From assembly GCF_030680185.1 (NCBI RefSeq), contig NZ_JAUXVZ010000062.1, forward strand, positions 62,001-126,000: a stretch of DNA of 64,000 bases. Reading direction: 5' to 3'. The translations under genes and the position numbers were made by a program. Origin of the DNA: Phenylobacterium sp. (lineage in GTDB: Bacteria; Pseudomonadota; Alphaproteobacteria; Caulobacterales; Caulobacteraceae). Below the pieces are notes generated by a model. The model had not been told where the DNA came from, did not search any database, and was given only the letters and a program-made list of their open reading frames with translations. Shown here in pieces: positions 1 to 8,033 of the stretch; position 1 is the stretch's first letter, and each line of letters begins with the position of its first letter.

Positions 1-702
1 GCCGACGATGGCGGCGTAGCCGGCGCGGCTGATGGCCAGCTGGGCCTCGGCAGACCGCATCTGCGCCTCGGCGGCGGCCAGGCGGGCCTGGGATTGGGCG
101 ACATCGGTGCGGGTGATCTCGCCGACCTCGAACCGGGCGTCGGATTCTTCGAGCTGGCGACGCAGGACCTGCACGTTGTCCTGGCGGATGCGCAGGGCCT
201 CGATGTCACGGCGCACGTCCACATAGGCGACGATCACGCCACCCAGCACCTCGGCCTCGATGCGACGGAGGTTTTCCTGCCCGGCCAGCACGTCGGCCTG
301 GGCGGCCGAGACAGCCGATGCGACGCGACCGCCGGTCCAGATGGGTTGGCTGAGGTTGATGCCGGCCGTGGCTCCGTTACGTTCGACGATCCCATCAACG
401 GCCGGGGAGTCGGGGACGCCATCATTGTTGGTGTCCACCAGCCCCGCGGCGCCGGCAGGGGTGCGCGTTTCGCGATACTCGCCTGACGCCGAAGCGCTGA
501 GGCTCGGCCGCCAGCCCGAACGGGCCTGAACCGTGTTTTCATCCAGGGCCCGCAGGGTCGCGCGCTGGGCCTGAAGCGTCGGATTGGTCTGGTAGGCGAG
601 CGCGATGGCGTCAGCCAGGGATTCGGCGGCGACCGGAGATCCGAAGGCCAGACCAGCGCTGAAGACGGCGGCCAGCAGGCCTGCACGACGGCTGATGAAC
701 AT
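1..702 (-). CDS. tolC: TolC-family outer membrane channel protein, 3' end cut by window edge
   Basis: Outer membrane efflux or type I secretion channel. The ATG at 702 opens 234 codons that stay open to base 1, so the C-terminal half lies outside. A signal peptide (about residues 1-26, ending in PVAA) precedes the first repeat, which starts with the family-typical ADAIALAYQTNPTLQAQRA. Beta strands lie near residues 65-78 and 108-122 (NGATAGINLSQPIW). The long helices that follow contain the TolC-like FEVGEITRTDVAQSQARLAA around residues 185-205. The predicted extracellular loop carries DTNNDGVPDS (90-99), which resembles a calcium-binding loop. The gene follows the PCMT-like gene on the same strand after a 121-base gap that probably holds its own promoter. 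Confidence 0.93.
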   Translation of the reverse strand, partial: MFISRRAGLLAAVFSAGLAFGSPVAAESLADAIALAYQTNPTLQAQRATLRALDENTVQARSGWRPSLSASASGEYRETRTPAGAAGLVDTNNDGVPDSPAVDGIVERNGATAGINLSQPIWTGGRVASAVSAAQADVLAGQENLRRIEAEVLGGVIVAYVDVRRDIEALRIRQDNVQVLRRQLEESDARFEVGEITRTDVAQSQARLAAAEAQMRSAEAQLAISRAGYAAIVG

Positions 703-823
703 GCGTAATCCCCGACGACGACGAGACAGATGACCCCTATATGACCGGCTGTTTCCAACTCGACCAGGGGTCCTAACCTTAAGCTTTTTTCACGCCCGGC
801 TTTCTGGTGTGTTTCAGCACGCC

Positions 824-1393
824 CTAGAAGGCGAAACCTTGTTCAGGCTCAAACCCGGCCAGATAGCGGGGCGTGGCGTCGAATATCTCCCGGCGGGCAA
901 GTCCGGTCTCGGTGCGGGCATAGATCGTCGCCTTGCCCACAGGACCTGCGCGCTCCACCACCGCCAGCCGGCCGCCGGGCGCCAGGGCCGCCGTCCAGCT
1001 TTCCGGCGCGCGCGCCACGGCGCCCTCGCAGATGATGACGTCGAACTCGCCGGCGGGCGGGGTCTTCAGGTCTTCGTCCTCCAGCCGGGTCACGCTCAGG
1101 CCAGCATGTTCCAGCACGGCGGCCCCATAGGGGGCGGCGATGGCCAGGGCCCGCTCGCCGGGCTGGATCTGTAGGGCGTGCAGCAGCTTGGCGACGTCCC
1201 GCGGCGCCAGCATCCAGCGGCCCGGGGCGTACTCCACCTCGGCGTCGGCATAGGCCAGATAGGCCTTGCCCGGCGGAACGAGGCTTTCGCGGGGGATGAC
1301 GCGCATGGCGTCCTGCACCCGCAGGTCGGTCACATCATTGGTCCGGACCTGGCTGTCGACCATGTTCAGGCGGGCGGCGGAGAAGTCGACCAT
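824..1393 (-). CDS. PCMT-family protein (protein-L-isoaspartate methyltransferase-like), degenerate SAM motif
   Basis: 189 residues. The ATG at 1393 is preceded by GAGG and gives a family-like N-terminus (MVDFSAARLNMVDSQVRTND); an earlier in-frame start would add about 47 non-conserved residues. The fold-typical segments are present: the N-terminal recognition part, FDVIICEGAVA in the motif II region, and LAPGGRLAVV. The motif I glycine loop, normally like E-x-G-x-G-x-G-Y, is replaced here by LAIAAPYGAAVLEHAG, so SAM binding and repair activity are doubtful. A PCMT-like gene directly upstream of tolC is, to my recollection, a common order in Caulobacterales. Confidence 0.8.
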   Translation of the reverse strand: MVDFSAARLNMVDSQVRTNDVTDLRVQDAMRVIPRESLVPPGKAYLAYADAEVEYAPGRWMLAPRDVAKLLHALQIQPGERALAIAAPYGAAVLEHAGLSVTRLEDEDLKTPPAGEFDVIICEGAVARAPESWTAALAPGGRLAVVERAGPVGKATIYARTETGLARREIFDATPRYLAGFEPEQGFAF

Positions 1394-1553
1394 GTGACCT
1401 CGACGGTATTCGTGTGAAGCGCGCTTATAGGTCCGGCCTTGAGCCGAGCGCAATCGCCCGCTGCAAGAGAGATTGCCGCGGGCGGGCGGTTCTGTTAGCG
1501 ATCCGCCTCCGCTCAAGACGGCGCATCCTTTCAAGGGGGCGTCGGCGCAGGAT

Positions 1554-1627
1554 GGCCTGGTGGCGGAGTGGTTACGCAGCGGACTGCAAATCCGTGCACC
1601 CCGGTTCGATTCCGGGCCAGGCCTCCA
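1554..1627 (+). tRNA. tRNA-Cys (anticodon GCA)
   Basis: A full cloverleaf can be drawn. The 7-bp acceptor stem pairs GGCCTGG (1554-1560) with CCAGGCC (1617-1623), the discriminator base is T, and CCA (1625-1627) is encoded. The anticodon loop is CTGCAAA with anticodon GCA at 1586-1588. The T arm is CCCGG-TTCGATT-CCGGG. It stands alone, without neighbouring tRNA genes. Confidence 0.97.
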
Positions 1628-1670
1628 TTTCCATCCCCTTCTCCAGACCCGAATCGCCGCCCTGCGCCGA

Positions 1671-2414
1671 TCAGAGGCGTTCAGCCGCGACCAGGGCGAA
1701 CATCGGCCGCTCCCGTTCCTCCGCCAGCTCCGGCCGCTCCGCCATCTGGGCCGGCGAGGGTCCGAACTCGTCCAGATGGCCGATGGCGAAGCCCGCCTGG
1801 ATCAGCAGGTTCAGGGTCGTGCCGAGCTTTCTGTGATGCTTCACCACCCCATCAGCGAGCCAGTTGGTCCGGCGTGGGCCCTCAGCCTGATAGCTGTCGA
1901 CCGGCCAGGTCCTTTGACCGTCAACGCCAAGGCTCCAGCCGGGACTGCGGGGTGCCATATAGATGGGATGCTCAATCGAGAAGACGAACCGGCTTCCGGG
2001 CGCCAAGGCGTCATGGACGCTCGCGAAGAGCGGCCGAAGGTCTTCGACATAGTGTAAAGCCAGGGAACTGAAGGCGCAGTCGAAGGCCCCCTGTGGAAGA
2101 TCGAGAGTCTCCAGATCGGCGACCCGATAGGTGATGCGGCCATCGTCGGTGAGCTCAGCCGCGCGCGCCAGCATCCGGGCCGACAGGTCCAGGCCGAGCA
2201 CCTCGGCGGCGCCGGCCTCCGCAGCCCAACGGCAGAACCAGCCGAACCCGCACCCGAGATCGACTACCCGCGCGCCTTTAAGGCTGGGCAGCAAGGCCTG
2301 CAGGGCCGGCCACTCGGGCGCGCCCGCCAACCCATCGACCGAACGACGTAACTGGCTGTAGCCGGCGAAGAACTGTGGATCGTCGTAGATGTTCTGCGCC
2401 ACGGACGCCTCCAT
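1671..2414 (-). CDS. class I SAM-dependent methyltransferase
   Basis: 247 residues with a Methyltransf_11-type Rossmann fold. Motif I is VVDLGCGFGWFCRWAAEAGA (about 50-69), followed by EVLGLDLSARML, the DLETLDLP acidic loop, FDCAFSSLALHYVEDL, and LAPGSRFVFSIEHPI. The C-terminal part (RTNWLADGVVKHHRKLGTTLNLLIQAGF) is typical of small-molecule methyltransferases. The substrate cannot be read from the sequence. It ends 44 bases beyond the tRNA-Cys and is divergent from the YjdM-like gene at 2488. Confidence 0.88.
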   Translation of the reverse strand: MEASVAQNIYDDPQFFAGYSQLRRSVDGLAGAPEWPALQALLPSLKGARVVDLGCGFGWFCRWAAEAGAAEVLGLDLSARMLARAAELTDDGRITYRVADLETLDLPQGAFDCAFSSLALHYVEDLRPLFASVHDALAPGSRFVFSIEHPIYMAPRSPGWSLGVDGQRTWPVDSYQAEGPRRTNWLADGVVKHHRKLGTTLNLLIQAGFAIGHLDEFGPSPAQMAERPELAEERERPMFALVAAERL

Positions 2415-2487
2415 TGTCTCCAGACGCGCGATGGGCCTATCTGCCTTAAGCGCAACCGCCTCCCCTTAGCATCATGGACCCGCCCCG

Positions 2488-2796
2488 ATGAGCCCGGCCG
2501 ACAACGACTTCGTCTATGACGAGACCACCGGCGAGTGGGTGAGCGCCAGCGAGGCGGCGGCCAACGCGGCGGCGGCCGGTCAGGTCGAGGTTCGCGATTC
2601 GGTGGGAAATCTGCTGGCGGACGGCGACAGCGTGACCCTGGTCAAGGACCTCAAGGTCAAGGGCGCCGGCCAGACCCTGAAGCGGGGCACGGTGATCAAG
2701 TCGATCCGGCTGACCGGGGACGACCAGGAGATCGACTGTCGCTACGAGGGGATCAAGGGGCTGGTGCTGCGGGCCGAGTTCGTCCGCAAGAGCTGA
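2488..2796 (+). CDS. YjdM/PhnA-like alkylphosphonate utilization domain protein
   Basis: 102 residues. The C-terminal 65 residues match the PhnA/YjdM domain closely (VRDSVGNLLADGDSVTLVKD, LKVKGAGQTLKRGTVIKSIR, DCRYEGIKGLVLRAEFVRKS). The usual N-terminal zinc ribbon with paired CxxC motifs is absent; a short segment (DNDFVYDETTGEWVSASEAA) stands in its place. Despite the historic phn name this family has no proven role in C-P cleavage. It ends convergently with the secreted protein at 2841, with a 9-bp hairpin between them. Confidence 0.82.
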   Translation: MSPADNDFVYDETTGEWVSASEAAANAAAAGQVEVRDSVGNLLADGDSVTLVKDLKVKGAGQTLKRGTVIKSIRLTGDDQEIDCRYEGIKGLVLRAEFVRKS

Positions 2797-2804
2797 GGCT
2801 GGTC

Positions 2805-2828
2805 GCCCCTCCGCCGAGACGGAGGGGC
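2805..2828. terminator. hairpin between convergent genes
   Basis: GCCCCTCCG (2805-2813) pairs perfectly with CGGAGGGGC (2820-2828) around a 6-base loop, between two convergent genes. No T-run follows on either strand, so it is at best a weak bidirectional terminator. Confidence 0.45.
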
Positions 2829-2840
2829 CGGTTCGAAACC

Positions 2841-3200
2841 CTATTCGGTTTCGGCCCAGGTGGCGCCGGTGGCGCGGTTGTAGAAGATCGAGACACTGGA
2901 AATGGTGCAGAGGTCCAGCCGCGGCCAGACGGCCTCTTCGCCGTCGTCATAGACGACCTTGAGGTCGAAGCTGCAGGCGTTCTCCGCCGCGTCGAACTGG
3001 ATATCCACCTCTTCGCCGTCGCCGAGCACGTCAGCGCCCATGACGTCTTCTTCCCATTCGTCAGAACGGCTGGGGGCCACATAGACCTGTTCGATGGTGT
3101 AGCCGGTGCCGTTGGACAGGGTGAAATCCTGCTCGCCCGCCATGACGGGGGTGGCGGCCAGGACGACGAGGGCCGTGAGGCCTGAGGCAAGCAACTTCAT
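2841..3200 (-). CDS. small secreted protein of unknown function
   Basis: 119 residues from the ATG at 3200. A clear signal peptide (MKLLASGLTALVVLAATPVMA) is followed by GEQDFTLSNGTGYTIEQVYV. The mature protein is acidic (SDEWEEDVMGADVLGDGEEVD) with two cysteines (in NACSFDL and DLCTISS) that could form one disulfide in the periplasm. I recognise the pattern 'N-x-TGYTIxxVYVxPS..DxWEEDVLG' as a family of short exported proteins widespread in alphaproteobacteria, without an assigned function. An upstream in-frame start at 3239 would bury the signal peptide, so 3200 is preferred. Confidence 0.75.
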   Translation of the reverse strand: MKLLASGLTALVVLAATPVMAGEQDFTLSNGTGYTIEQVYVAPSRSDEWEEDVMGADVLGDGEEVDIQFDAAENACSFDLKVVYDDGEEAVWPRLDLCTISSVSIFYNRATGATWAETE

Positions 3201-3300
3201 TGTGGATATTCTTCCTGAGTGAAGCTTGAGCGTTAGCACCCAAGTCCCTCAGGCGACAGCGGAATTCATGATCGCCGATCAGGGTTATCCACAGGGCCTG

Positions 3301-3348
3301 GAGCGCGTTCCGATAAGTGGGAACCGGTTATCTGGACGAAACGCGCTC
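3301..3348. repeat. dispersed palindromic element, REP/RPE-like
   Basis: GAGCGCGTT (3301-3309) and AACGCGCTC (3340-3348) form a perfect 9-bp inverted repeat. Inside it TCCGATAA pairs with TTATCtGGA. Intergenic palindromes of the GAGCGCGTT...AACGCGCTC type recur in many alphaproteobacterial genomes. Only one copy was seen here, between the secreted protein and the Gre factor. Confidence 0.55.
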
Positions 3349-3360
3349 AAGACCTAGAGA

Positions 3361-3843
3361 TTAGAGCCTGACGGCGATCACCTCGACCTCGGCGCCGTTG
3401 ACCAGCGCCACGTCGCCGACGCTCCGGCCCATCAAGGCCCGCGCAATCGGTGAGACATAGGAGATGCTCCCCTGCCCCGGCTGGGCCTCGTCCTCGCCGA
3501 CGATGCGGAAGGTCTGGCGGCGGCCGTCCTCCCGCTCAAGCTCCACCACGCGGCCGAACTGGACCTTGTCGGCTTCGGGCTCGGGCTCGGTCAGCTGGGC
3601 GCTGGCGCGGCGGGCCGACCAGTAGCGCAGGTCGCGCGTCGCGCGGGCCATGGCCGTGCGATCGGCGCTGACCCCGCCCTGCTGCTGGGCCGCGCCATAG
3701 GCGGCGCGCGCCGCGGCGAGTTCGGTCTCGATGGCGGCCAGGCCGCTGGCGGTGACCAGGTTGGGACGGGGGGAGATCGGACGGTCCGGCAGGTCGGCGG
3801 CCTGGGACTCGTAATCTTCCTCGCGGGTGAAGGCGACGCTCAT
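3361..3843 (-). CDS. GreA/GreB-family transcription elongation factor-like protein
   Basis: 160 residues. The N-terminal half is a coiled-coil-like stretch (LAAIETELAAARAAYGAAQ, then RATRDLRYWSARRASAQL). The C-terminal half is the FKBP-like Gre domain (VQFGRVVELEREDGRRQTF, RIVGEDEAQPGQGSISYVSP, ARALMGRSVGDVALVNG). Gre factors enter the RNA polymerase secondary channel and stimulate cleavage of backtracked RNA. The starting segment (FTREEDYESQAADLPDRPIS) resembles GreB-type proteins rather than housekeeping GreA, so it is probably a paralogue. It is a single-gene unit. Confidence 0.83.
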   Translation of the reverse strand: MSVAFTREEDYESQAADLPDRPISPRPNLVTASGLAAIETELAAARAAYGAAQQQGGVSADRTAMARATRDLRYWSARRASAQLTEPEPEADKVQFGRVVELEREDGRRQTFRIVGEDEAQPGQGSISYVSPIARALMGRSVGDVALVNGAEVEVIAVRL

Positions 3844-3880
3844 CGCGGGAATCTAGGGACTATCGAGGCCTTATGCAAAG

Positions 3881-4558
3881 TCAGCCCAGGCGACGGGCCC
3901 GCCAGCCGCGCACGGCCCACATCATCAGGCCGAACAGGATGATCGCCAGCACGACCCCGCCCCAGGCCGCTGCGCTGCCGGTCCGAAGAGCCTCGATCAT
4001 GGCCGCGCCGCCGAACACCATCAGCGCCATCTTCGGCAGGCTGCCGACGCCCGCTCCCGCGATGAAGGGCCAGAAGCCGATGGGCGTGGCGCCGGCGGCG
4101 ATATTGATCACCACAGAGGGCACGGTCGGCGCCAGGCGGATTCCGGCGCTGACCCAGAAGCCGTGACGGGCGAGGCCGGCCATGAAATCCGCCAGCGAAG
4201 GCGACTGATACTGGGCCACCAGTTGCGCGCCAAACCGCCGGCCGACGAAGAAGCCCATGGCGCAGGCGATCATCTTGCCAGTCCAGCTGTAGGCGAAGCC
4301 GGCCCAGGGCCCGAAGACCAGCACCAGGGCGCTGATCAGGACGAACTGGGGCACGCCGATGGTGGCGAGGGCGGCGAAGATGGCCACGCCGAACAGGGGC
4401 GCCAGCGGGCCGTCGTTCATCTTGTCGACGGTGCGGGCCAGCGCCTCGGCGTCGCCCAGGGGCAGCAACGGCGCGGCGAAGCCCAGCAGGGTGACCAGCG
4501 ACAGAACCGCGATCGCCGCCACCACAGTGCGGCGGCGAGGGCGCGGGTCAGGGGGCAA
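3881..4558 (-). CDS. TVP38/TMEM64 (VTT/DedA superfamily) membrane protein
   Basis: 225 residues, integral to the inner membrane. Hydrophobic segments lie near residues 12-33, 50-95 (with the family signature region IGVPQFVLISALVLVFGPWA) and 145-215. The VTT core shows GFFVGRRFGAQLV and RLAPTVPSVVINIAAGATPI. DedA/VTT proteins have been linked to translocation of polyprenyl phosphates and other lipids. The start overlaps the end of the upstream glycosyltransferase by 11 bases, making it the last gene of a three-gene operon for polyprenyl-linked sugar transfer. Its exact substrate is inferred from context only. Confidence 0.87.
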   Translation of the reverse strand: MPPDPRPRRRTVVAAIAVLSLVTLLGFAAPLLPLGDAEALARTVDKMNDGPLAPLFGVAIFAALATIGVPQFVLISALVLVFGPWAGFAYSWTGKMIACAMGFFVGRRFGAQLVAQYQSPSLADFMAGLARHGFWVSAGIRLAPTVPSVVINIAAGATPIGFWPFIAGAGVGSLPKMALMVFGGAAMIEALRTGSAAAWGGVVLAIILFGLMMWAVRGWRARRLG

Positions 4559-6218
4559 GATCGCCCTCCCCGGCCACGAACAGGGTCAGATCGAGGTCTT
4601 CGCCGTCGGAATAGTTCTGGCCCGCCACCTTGCCGGCCGGTTGGGGCGAAAGGCCAAGCGCCTGGGCGCGGGCGAGGAAGGCCGGCGTCTCCGGGGCGCC
4701 GATGACGGCGACGGCGCACCCGGCGCCTGTGGCGAGCGCCTCGGCCGCCGCTTCCGGTGTGGAAGTCAGGCGCGTGTGCTCAGGACCGTTCAGGAACACC
4801 ATGCTGGGCTCGTGATAGGGCGTGCTGACGATCACGGGCTGGGGACAGGCCGGCGCGGCGGCGCGGGCCTGGGTCACGATCTGCGGGCTCAGCCACAGGC
4901 TGTCCAGGCGCGGCAAGGCATAGCCATAGGTGTTGCTGGTCACCAGGATCGCGGCGACCACGCCGGCCAGCGCCGCCTGGTCTGGCCGCCCAGCCAGGAC
5001 GCGCCAGACGACCACGCCGACCGCGACGACGGCGCCGGCCGCCAGCACCACGGCCAGCACGTCGATCCGCGCCGCATAGGTCCAGATCCCGAATGGCGCC
5101 AGGGCGCTCAGCGCCAGGCTGACCGCCAGCCAGAGCAGCAGAAAGAGGCCAAACAGCACCTTTTGCACCCGCCCGGCGGCGGGGCGTTGCGCCGTGATCG
5201 CCGCCGCCGTCAGGGTGGCGATGGCGGGAAACACCGGCAGGACATAGTGGGGCAGTTTGGTGGAGATGAACTCGAAGACCAGCCAGGCCGGGATGATCCA
5301 ACAGATCAGGAACCGGATCTCCGGCCGCGCCCGCTCGCGCCAAGCGAAGGGGATGGCGAGCGCCGCCAGCAGGGCGCCCGGCCAAAAGGTCAGGGCGAAC
5401 CCCATCAGGTGGTAGCCGATTGGCCCGCCGTGCGACTGCTGGCTGGTCCCGACCTTGTGCAGCAGGTTGTCGCCGATCGCCACGCGGAAGAAATCCCCGT
5501 CGGTGGCCAGGCCGATCATCACATACCAGGGGGCGGCGACCAGCAGGGCGAGCGGCAACCCCCACAGGGGCTGCAGCGGCTTAAGCCGCGCCAGGCTTCG
5601 ATCCCAGATGGCCAAGGCGAGCGCGCCCAGGCCGACGACGATCAGGATGATCGGCCCCTTGAGCATCATGCCGACGCCCAGGGCGATCCAGAAGACGAGC
5701 ACCGGCCAGCGCGTCCGGGCGGCGCCCGCATAGACCCGCATGAAGGCGAACTGGGCGATGGTGACGGCGGCCAGCAGGGAGGCGTCGGTCTTGGCGATCC
5801 GCGCCTCGAAGCCCAGGGACATGCAGGCCGCCAGCATCAGCCCCGCCAGCAATCCCGCCCAGCGGCCAAACCACAGGCTGGCCATGAAGCCGGTGACCAG
5901 GGCTGCGGTCAGGGCCGCCAACAGCGACGGCAGCCTGAACGCCCAGATCTGCCGCGCCTCGGGCTCGGTGAAGGCGCCGGCGCTCAGGGCCTGGAGCCAG
6001 TAGACGCCGGCCGGCTGCAGATAGCGCGGCTGGTCCTGGAACCGGATATCCACATAGTCGCCGCTCGCCAGCATCTGCGTGGTCGCCACCGCATAGCGAG
6101 ACTCGTCCCGATCCACTGGCGGCAGGCCGGTCAGCCCCGGGACCAGCAGAATGAGGGCCGCTATCAGCAGCAGCAGGCCCTCGCGAAGGCCCATGCGGTC
6201 AGCGGCGGCCGCCGTCAT
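4548..6218 (-). CDS. ArnT/PMT-like membrane glycosyltransferase (GT39/GT83 family)
   Basis: 556 residues from the ATG at 6218, which overlaps the stop of the upstream GT2 gene as ATGA. The N-terminal acidic motif PPVDRDESRYAVATTQML follows the first membrane helix; this DxD/E loop is the catalytic feature of lipid-phosphate-sugar transferases with many membrane segments. About ten or more hydrophobic helices follow up to residue 430, then a soluble periplasmic C-terminal part. The family moves sugars from polyprenyl-phosphate donors to lipid A, protein or glycan acceptors on the periplasmic face. The upstream GT2 would make the donor. Confidence 0.88.
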   Translation of the reverse strand: MTAAAADRMGLREGLLLLIAALILLVPGLTGLPPVDRDESRYAVATTQMLASGDYVDIRFQDQPRYLQPAGVYWLQALSAGAFTEPEARQIWAFRLPSLLAALTAALVTGFMASLWFGRWAGLLAGLMLAACMSLGFEARIAKTDASLLAAVTIAQFAFMRVYAGAARTRWPVLVFWIALGVGMMLKGPIILIVVGLGALALAIWDRSLARLKPLQPLWGLPLALLVAAPWYVMIGLATDGDFFRVAIGDNLLHKVGTSQQSHGGPIGYHLMGFALTFWPGALLAALAIPFAWRERARPEIRFLICWIIPAWLVFEFISTKLPHYVLPVFPAIATLTAAAITAQRPAAGRVQKVLFGLFLLLWLAVSLALSALAPFGIWTYAARIDVLAVVLAAGAVVAVGVVVWRVLAGRPDQAALAGVVAAILVTSNTYGYALPRLDSLWLSPQIVTQARAAAPACPQPVIVSTPYHEPSMVFLNGPEHTRLTSTPEAAAEALATGAGCAVAVIGAPETPAFLARAQALGLSPQPAGKVAGQNYSDGEDLDLTLFVAGEGDLAP

Positions 6219-6988
6219 GGATGACGCTCGGAGACGACCGGCGCCTGGATGCGGCTCTTCAGCCAGATCACGCCCAGCATATCGCCGACGCCCACCAGGG
6301 CGCGGCCGAGATTGGTGTACTTGGACTGGCCATGCAGCCGCGCGTGATGGGTCACCGGGTGATTGATCAGCGGATGGCCGTAGGACTGGAACAGGGCCGG
6401 CAGGAAGCGATGCATCCCCTCGAAGCATGGCAGACGCAGGAAGTCCTCGCGGCCGAACAGCTTCACCCCGCAGCCGGTGTCGGGACAGTGGTCATTCAGC
6501 ACGGCGGCGCGGAAGCCGTTAGCCAGGCGGGTGGCGACCAGGCGCGGCCAGGGATCGTCCCGGCGGACGCGGACGCCGGCCACCAGGGGTCGTGTTCCTT
6601 GCGCCGCCTGGGCCAGGGCCAGCATGTCGCCGAGGTCGCCCGGAGTATTCTGACCGTCGCCGTCCAGGGTGCCGATCCAGGGGGCTCGGGCCGCCGCCAC
6701 GCCGGTGCGCACGGCCTGGGACTTGCCGCAGCGCCGGTCGTGCGCGACCAGTCGGATCTCCGGATGGCGGGCGGCCAACCCCAGGATAACCTGGGCGGTG
6801 GCGTCGGTTGAGCCGTCGTCGACAAAGACGATCTCCAGCGGCCCCACCCCGGCCAACTGGCTGAGGCAATCGGCGGTCACCGCCTCGATGTTCTCGGCCT
6901 CATTGAGGACGGCGATCACCAGGGACAGGACAGGCGTATTGGCCGCGATGGCCGGGCCGCCAGTATCGGGCTCGCTCTGGTGGTCCAC
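6215..6988 (-). CDS. GT2 glycosyltransferase, polyprenyl-phosphate sugar synthase-like
   Basis: 257 residues. The GT-A fold shows LSLVIAVLNEAENIEAVTAD, LEIVFVDDGSTDATAQVI, the nucleotide-sugar DGDGQNTPGDL motif (about 110-120), and DTGCGVKLFGREDFLRLPCF. The sequence ends soon after YTNLGRALVGVGDMLGVIWL without the two C-terminal membrane helices of ArnC-type enzymes, so it is a short DPM1-like form. The predicted role is transfer of a sugar from a nucleotide donor to undecaprenyl phosphate on the cytosolic side. It is the first gene of the operon GT2, ArnT-like, VTT. Confidence 0.9.
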   Translation of the reverse strand: MDHQSEPDTGGPAIAANTPVLSLVIAVLNEAENIEAVTADCLSQLAGVGPLEIVFVDDGSTDATAQVILGLAARHPEIRLVAHDRRCGKSQAVRTGVAAARAPWIGTLDGDGQNTPGDLGDMLALAQAAQGTRPLVAGVRVRRDDPWPRLVATRLANGFRAAVLNDHCPDTGCGVKLFGREDFLRLPCFEGMHRFLPALFQSYGHPLINHPVTHHARLHGQSKYTNLGRALVGVGDMLGVIWLKSRIQAPVVSERHP

Positions 6989-7106
6989 GCCACCTCCTCA
7001 TAGGCTGGAGCCGCGGCTTGGAAGCGCGCCGTCGGCCATCGGCTCGTCATAGCCCCCGCCCGGCGGACTGGAAACCGATTCCGCCCCAGGCTTCTGCAGG
7101 CGAGGC

Positions 7107-7805
7107 TCAGTCGATCCAGGCGCGGTAGATGGTGCAGCTCTCGGTCGCCTCGCGCAGGGGATTATCGAAGGGTACGACCACGGTGTCGGCCCGCGCAAAG
7201 ACGCGCTGCAGGCGGGCCAGGAAGACCTCGTCCGGGGCGGCGTCCGACCAGAGGCCGAAGACCCCGCCGGGATGCAGGCAGGCGGCAAGCTTGCCCAGAC
7301 CGCCCTCGGCATAGAGGTCGCCGTGGCTGGCGTTCAGCCAGGCCTCTGTGGAGTGGTCGATATCCACGGCGATCACGTGGAAGCGGCCGGGCGGCGGAAG
7401 CTCACCGCTGCGGGCCATGGCGAAGAAGTCGCCCTCGATCAGGGCGCAGCGCGGATCGCTGGACAGCCGCGGGCCAAGGTCAACCAGCCCTGCCCTGTGC
7501 CAGGCGATGACGTCTGGCAGCACATCAACCACCGCCAGGCTCCGCACCCGGTCGTGATCCAGCGCCGCCGCCGCCGTATAGCCCAGGCCAAGCCCGCCCA
7601 CGAGGACGTCGAGGTCGCCGGCCGGCGCCGCCTCGATCGACAGGTGGGCCAGGGCCTGCTCGCCGGCGGTGAACAGGCTCGACATCAGGAAGTCTTCGCC
7701 GAGCTTCACCTCGAGGACGTCGCAGTCCAGGGCCAGCATCCGTCGCCGCCGCAGGCTGAGCGCGCCCATCGGCGTCACATGGTAGGCCAGTTCGGCGAAG
7801 GACAT
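7107..7805 (-). CDS. spermidine synthase-like methyltransferase-fold protein
   Basis: 232 residues with a Rossmann fold. The visible elements are LDVLVGGLGLGYTAAAALDH (nucleotide-binding glycine loop, about 65-84), VRSLAVVDVLPDVIAWHRAG, CALIEGDFFAMA, FHVIAVDIDHSTEAWL, and GGLGKLAACLHPGGVFGLWS. This resembles the spermidine synthase / SAM-methyltransferase family that is widespread in alphaproteobacteria, but the N-terminal beta domain of true SpeE is reduced. The aminopropyl acceptor site cannot be confirmed. It stands alone, divergent from the zinc-module genes. Confidence 0.72.
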   Translation of the reverse strand: MSFAELAYHVTPMGALSLRRRRMLALDCDVLEVKLGEDFLMSSLFTAGEQALAHLSIEAAPAGDLDVLVGGLGLGYTAAAALDHDRVRSLAVVDVLPDVIAWHRAGLVDLGPRLSSDPRCALIEGDFFAMARSGELPPPGRFHVIAVDIDHSTEAWLNASHGDLYAEGGLGKLAACLHPGGVFGLWSDAAPDEVFLARLQRVFARADTVVVPFDNPLREATESCTIYRAWID

Positions 7806-7990
7806 GCGCGGGGCTCTTCGATCTTAGGGAGCAGGTGAGTCGCCGACGGCGCCTAGCGTGAGCGGCCATCCTACGCCGGCCGACGACCGATTGGGCGGGA
7901 AACCTGCCCAGGCGATGGGCGCGGGACGCCGCAATCTTGCTCAGCTTCGGTCGTATCGGGCTGGAGCCGCCGAGGCCCCTCGCCATCACA

Positions 7991-8009
7991 GATGTTAGAA
8001 TGTAGCATC
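7991..8009 (+). promoter_or_regulatory. candidate Zur operator
   Basis: GATGTTAGAATGTAGCATC is an imperfect palindrome (7 of 9 pairs) and fits the Zur-box pattern ATGTTA-N5-TAACAT with a single change (TAGCAT). It lies 25 bases upstream of the ATG at 8034, in a promoter-proximal position. The assignment rests on pattern and context: a transporter with a histidine-rich loop downstream. Confidence 0.5.
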
Positions 8010-8033
8010 TCCAGGCAATCGGAGGCTGACATT

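Noticed and set aside
4359..6224. Open frame of 621 codons on the plus strand opposite the ArnT-like gene
   Set aside because: Low-complexity Gly/Arg/Gln-rich translation, antisense to a membrane protein with recognisable catalytic motif.
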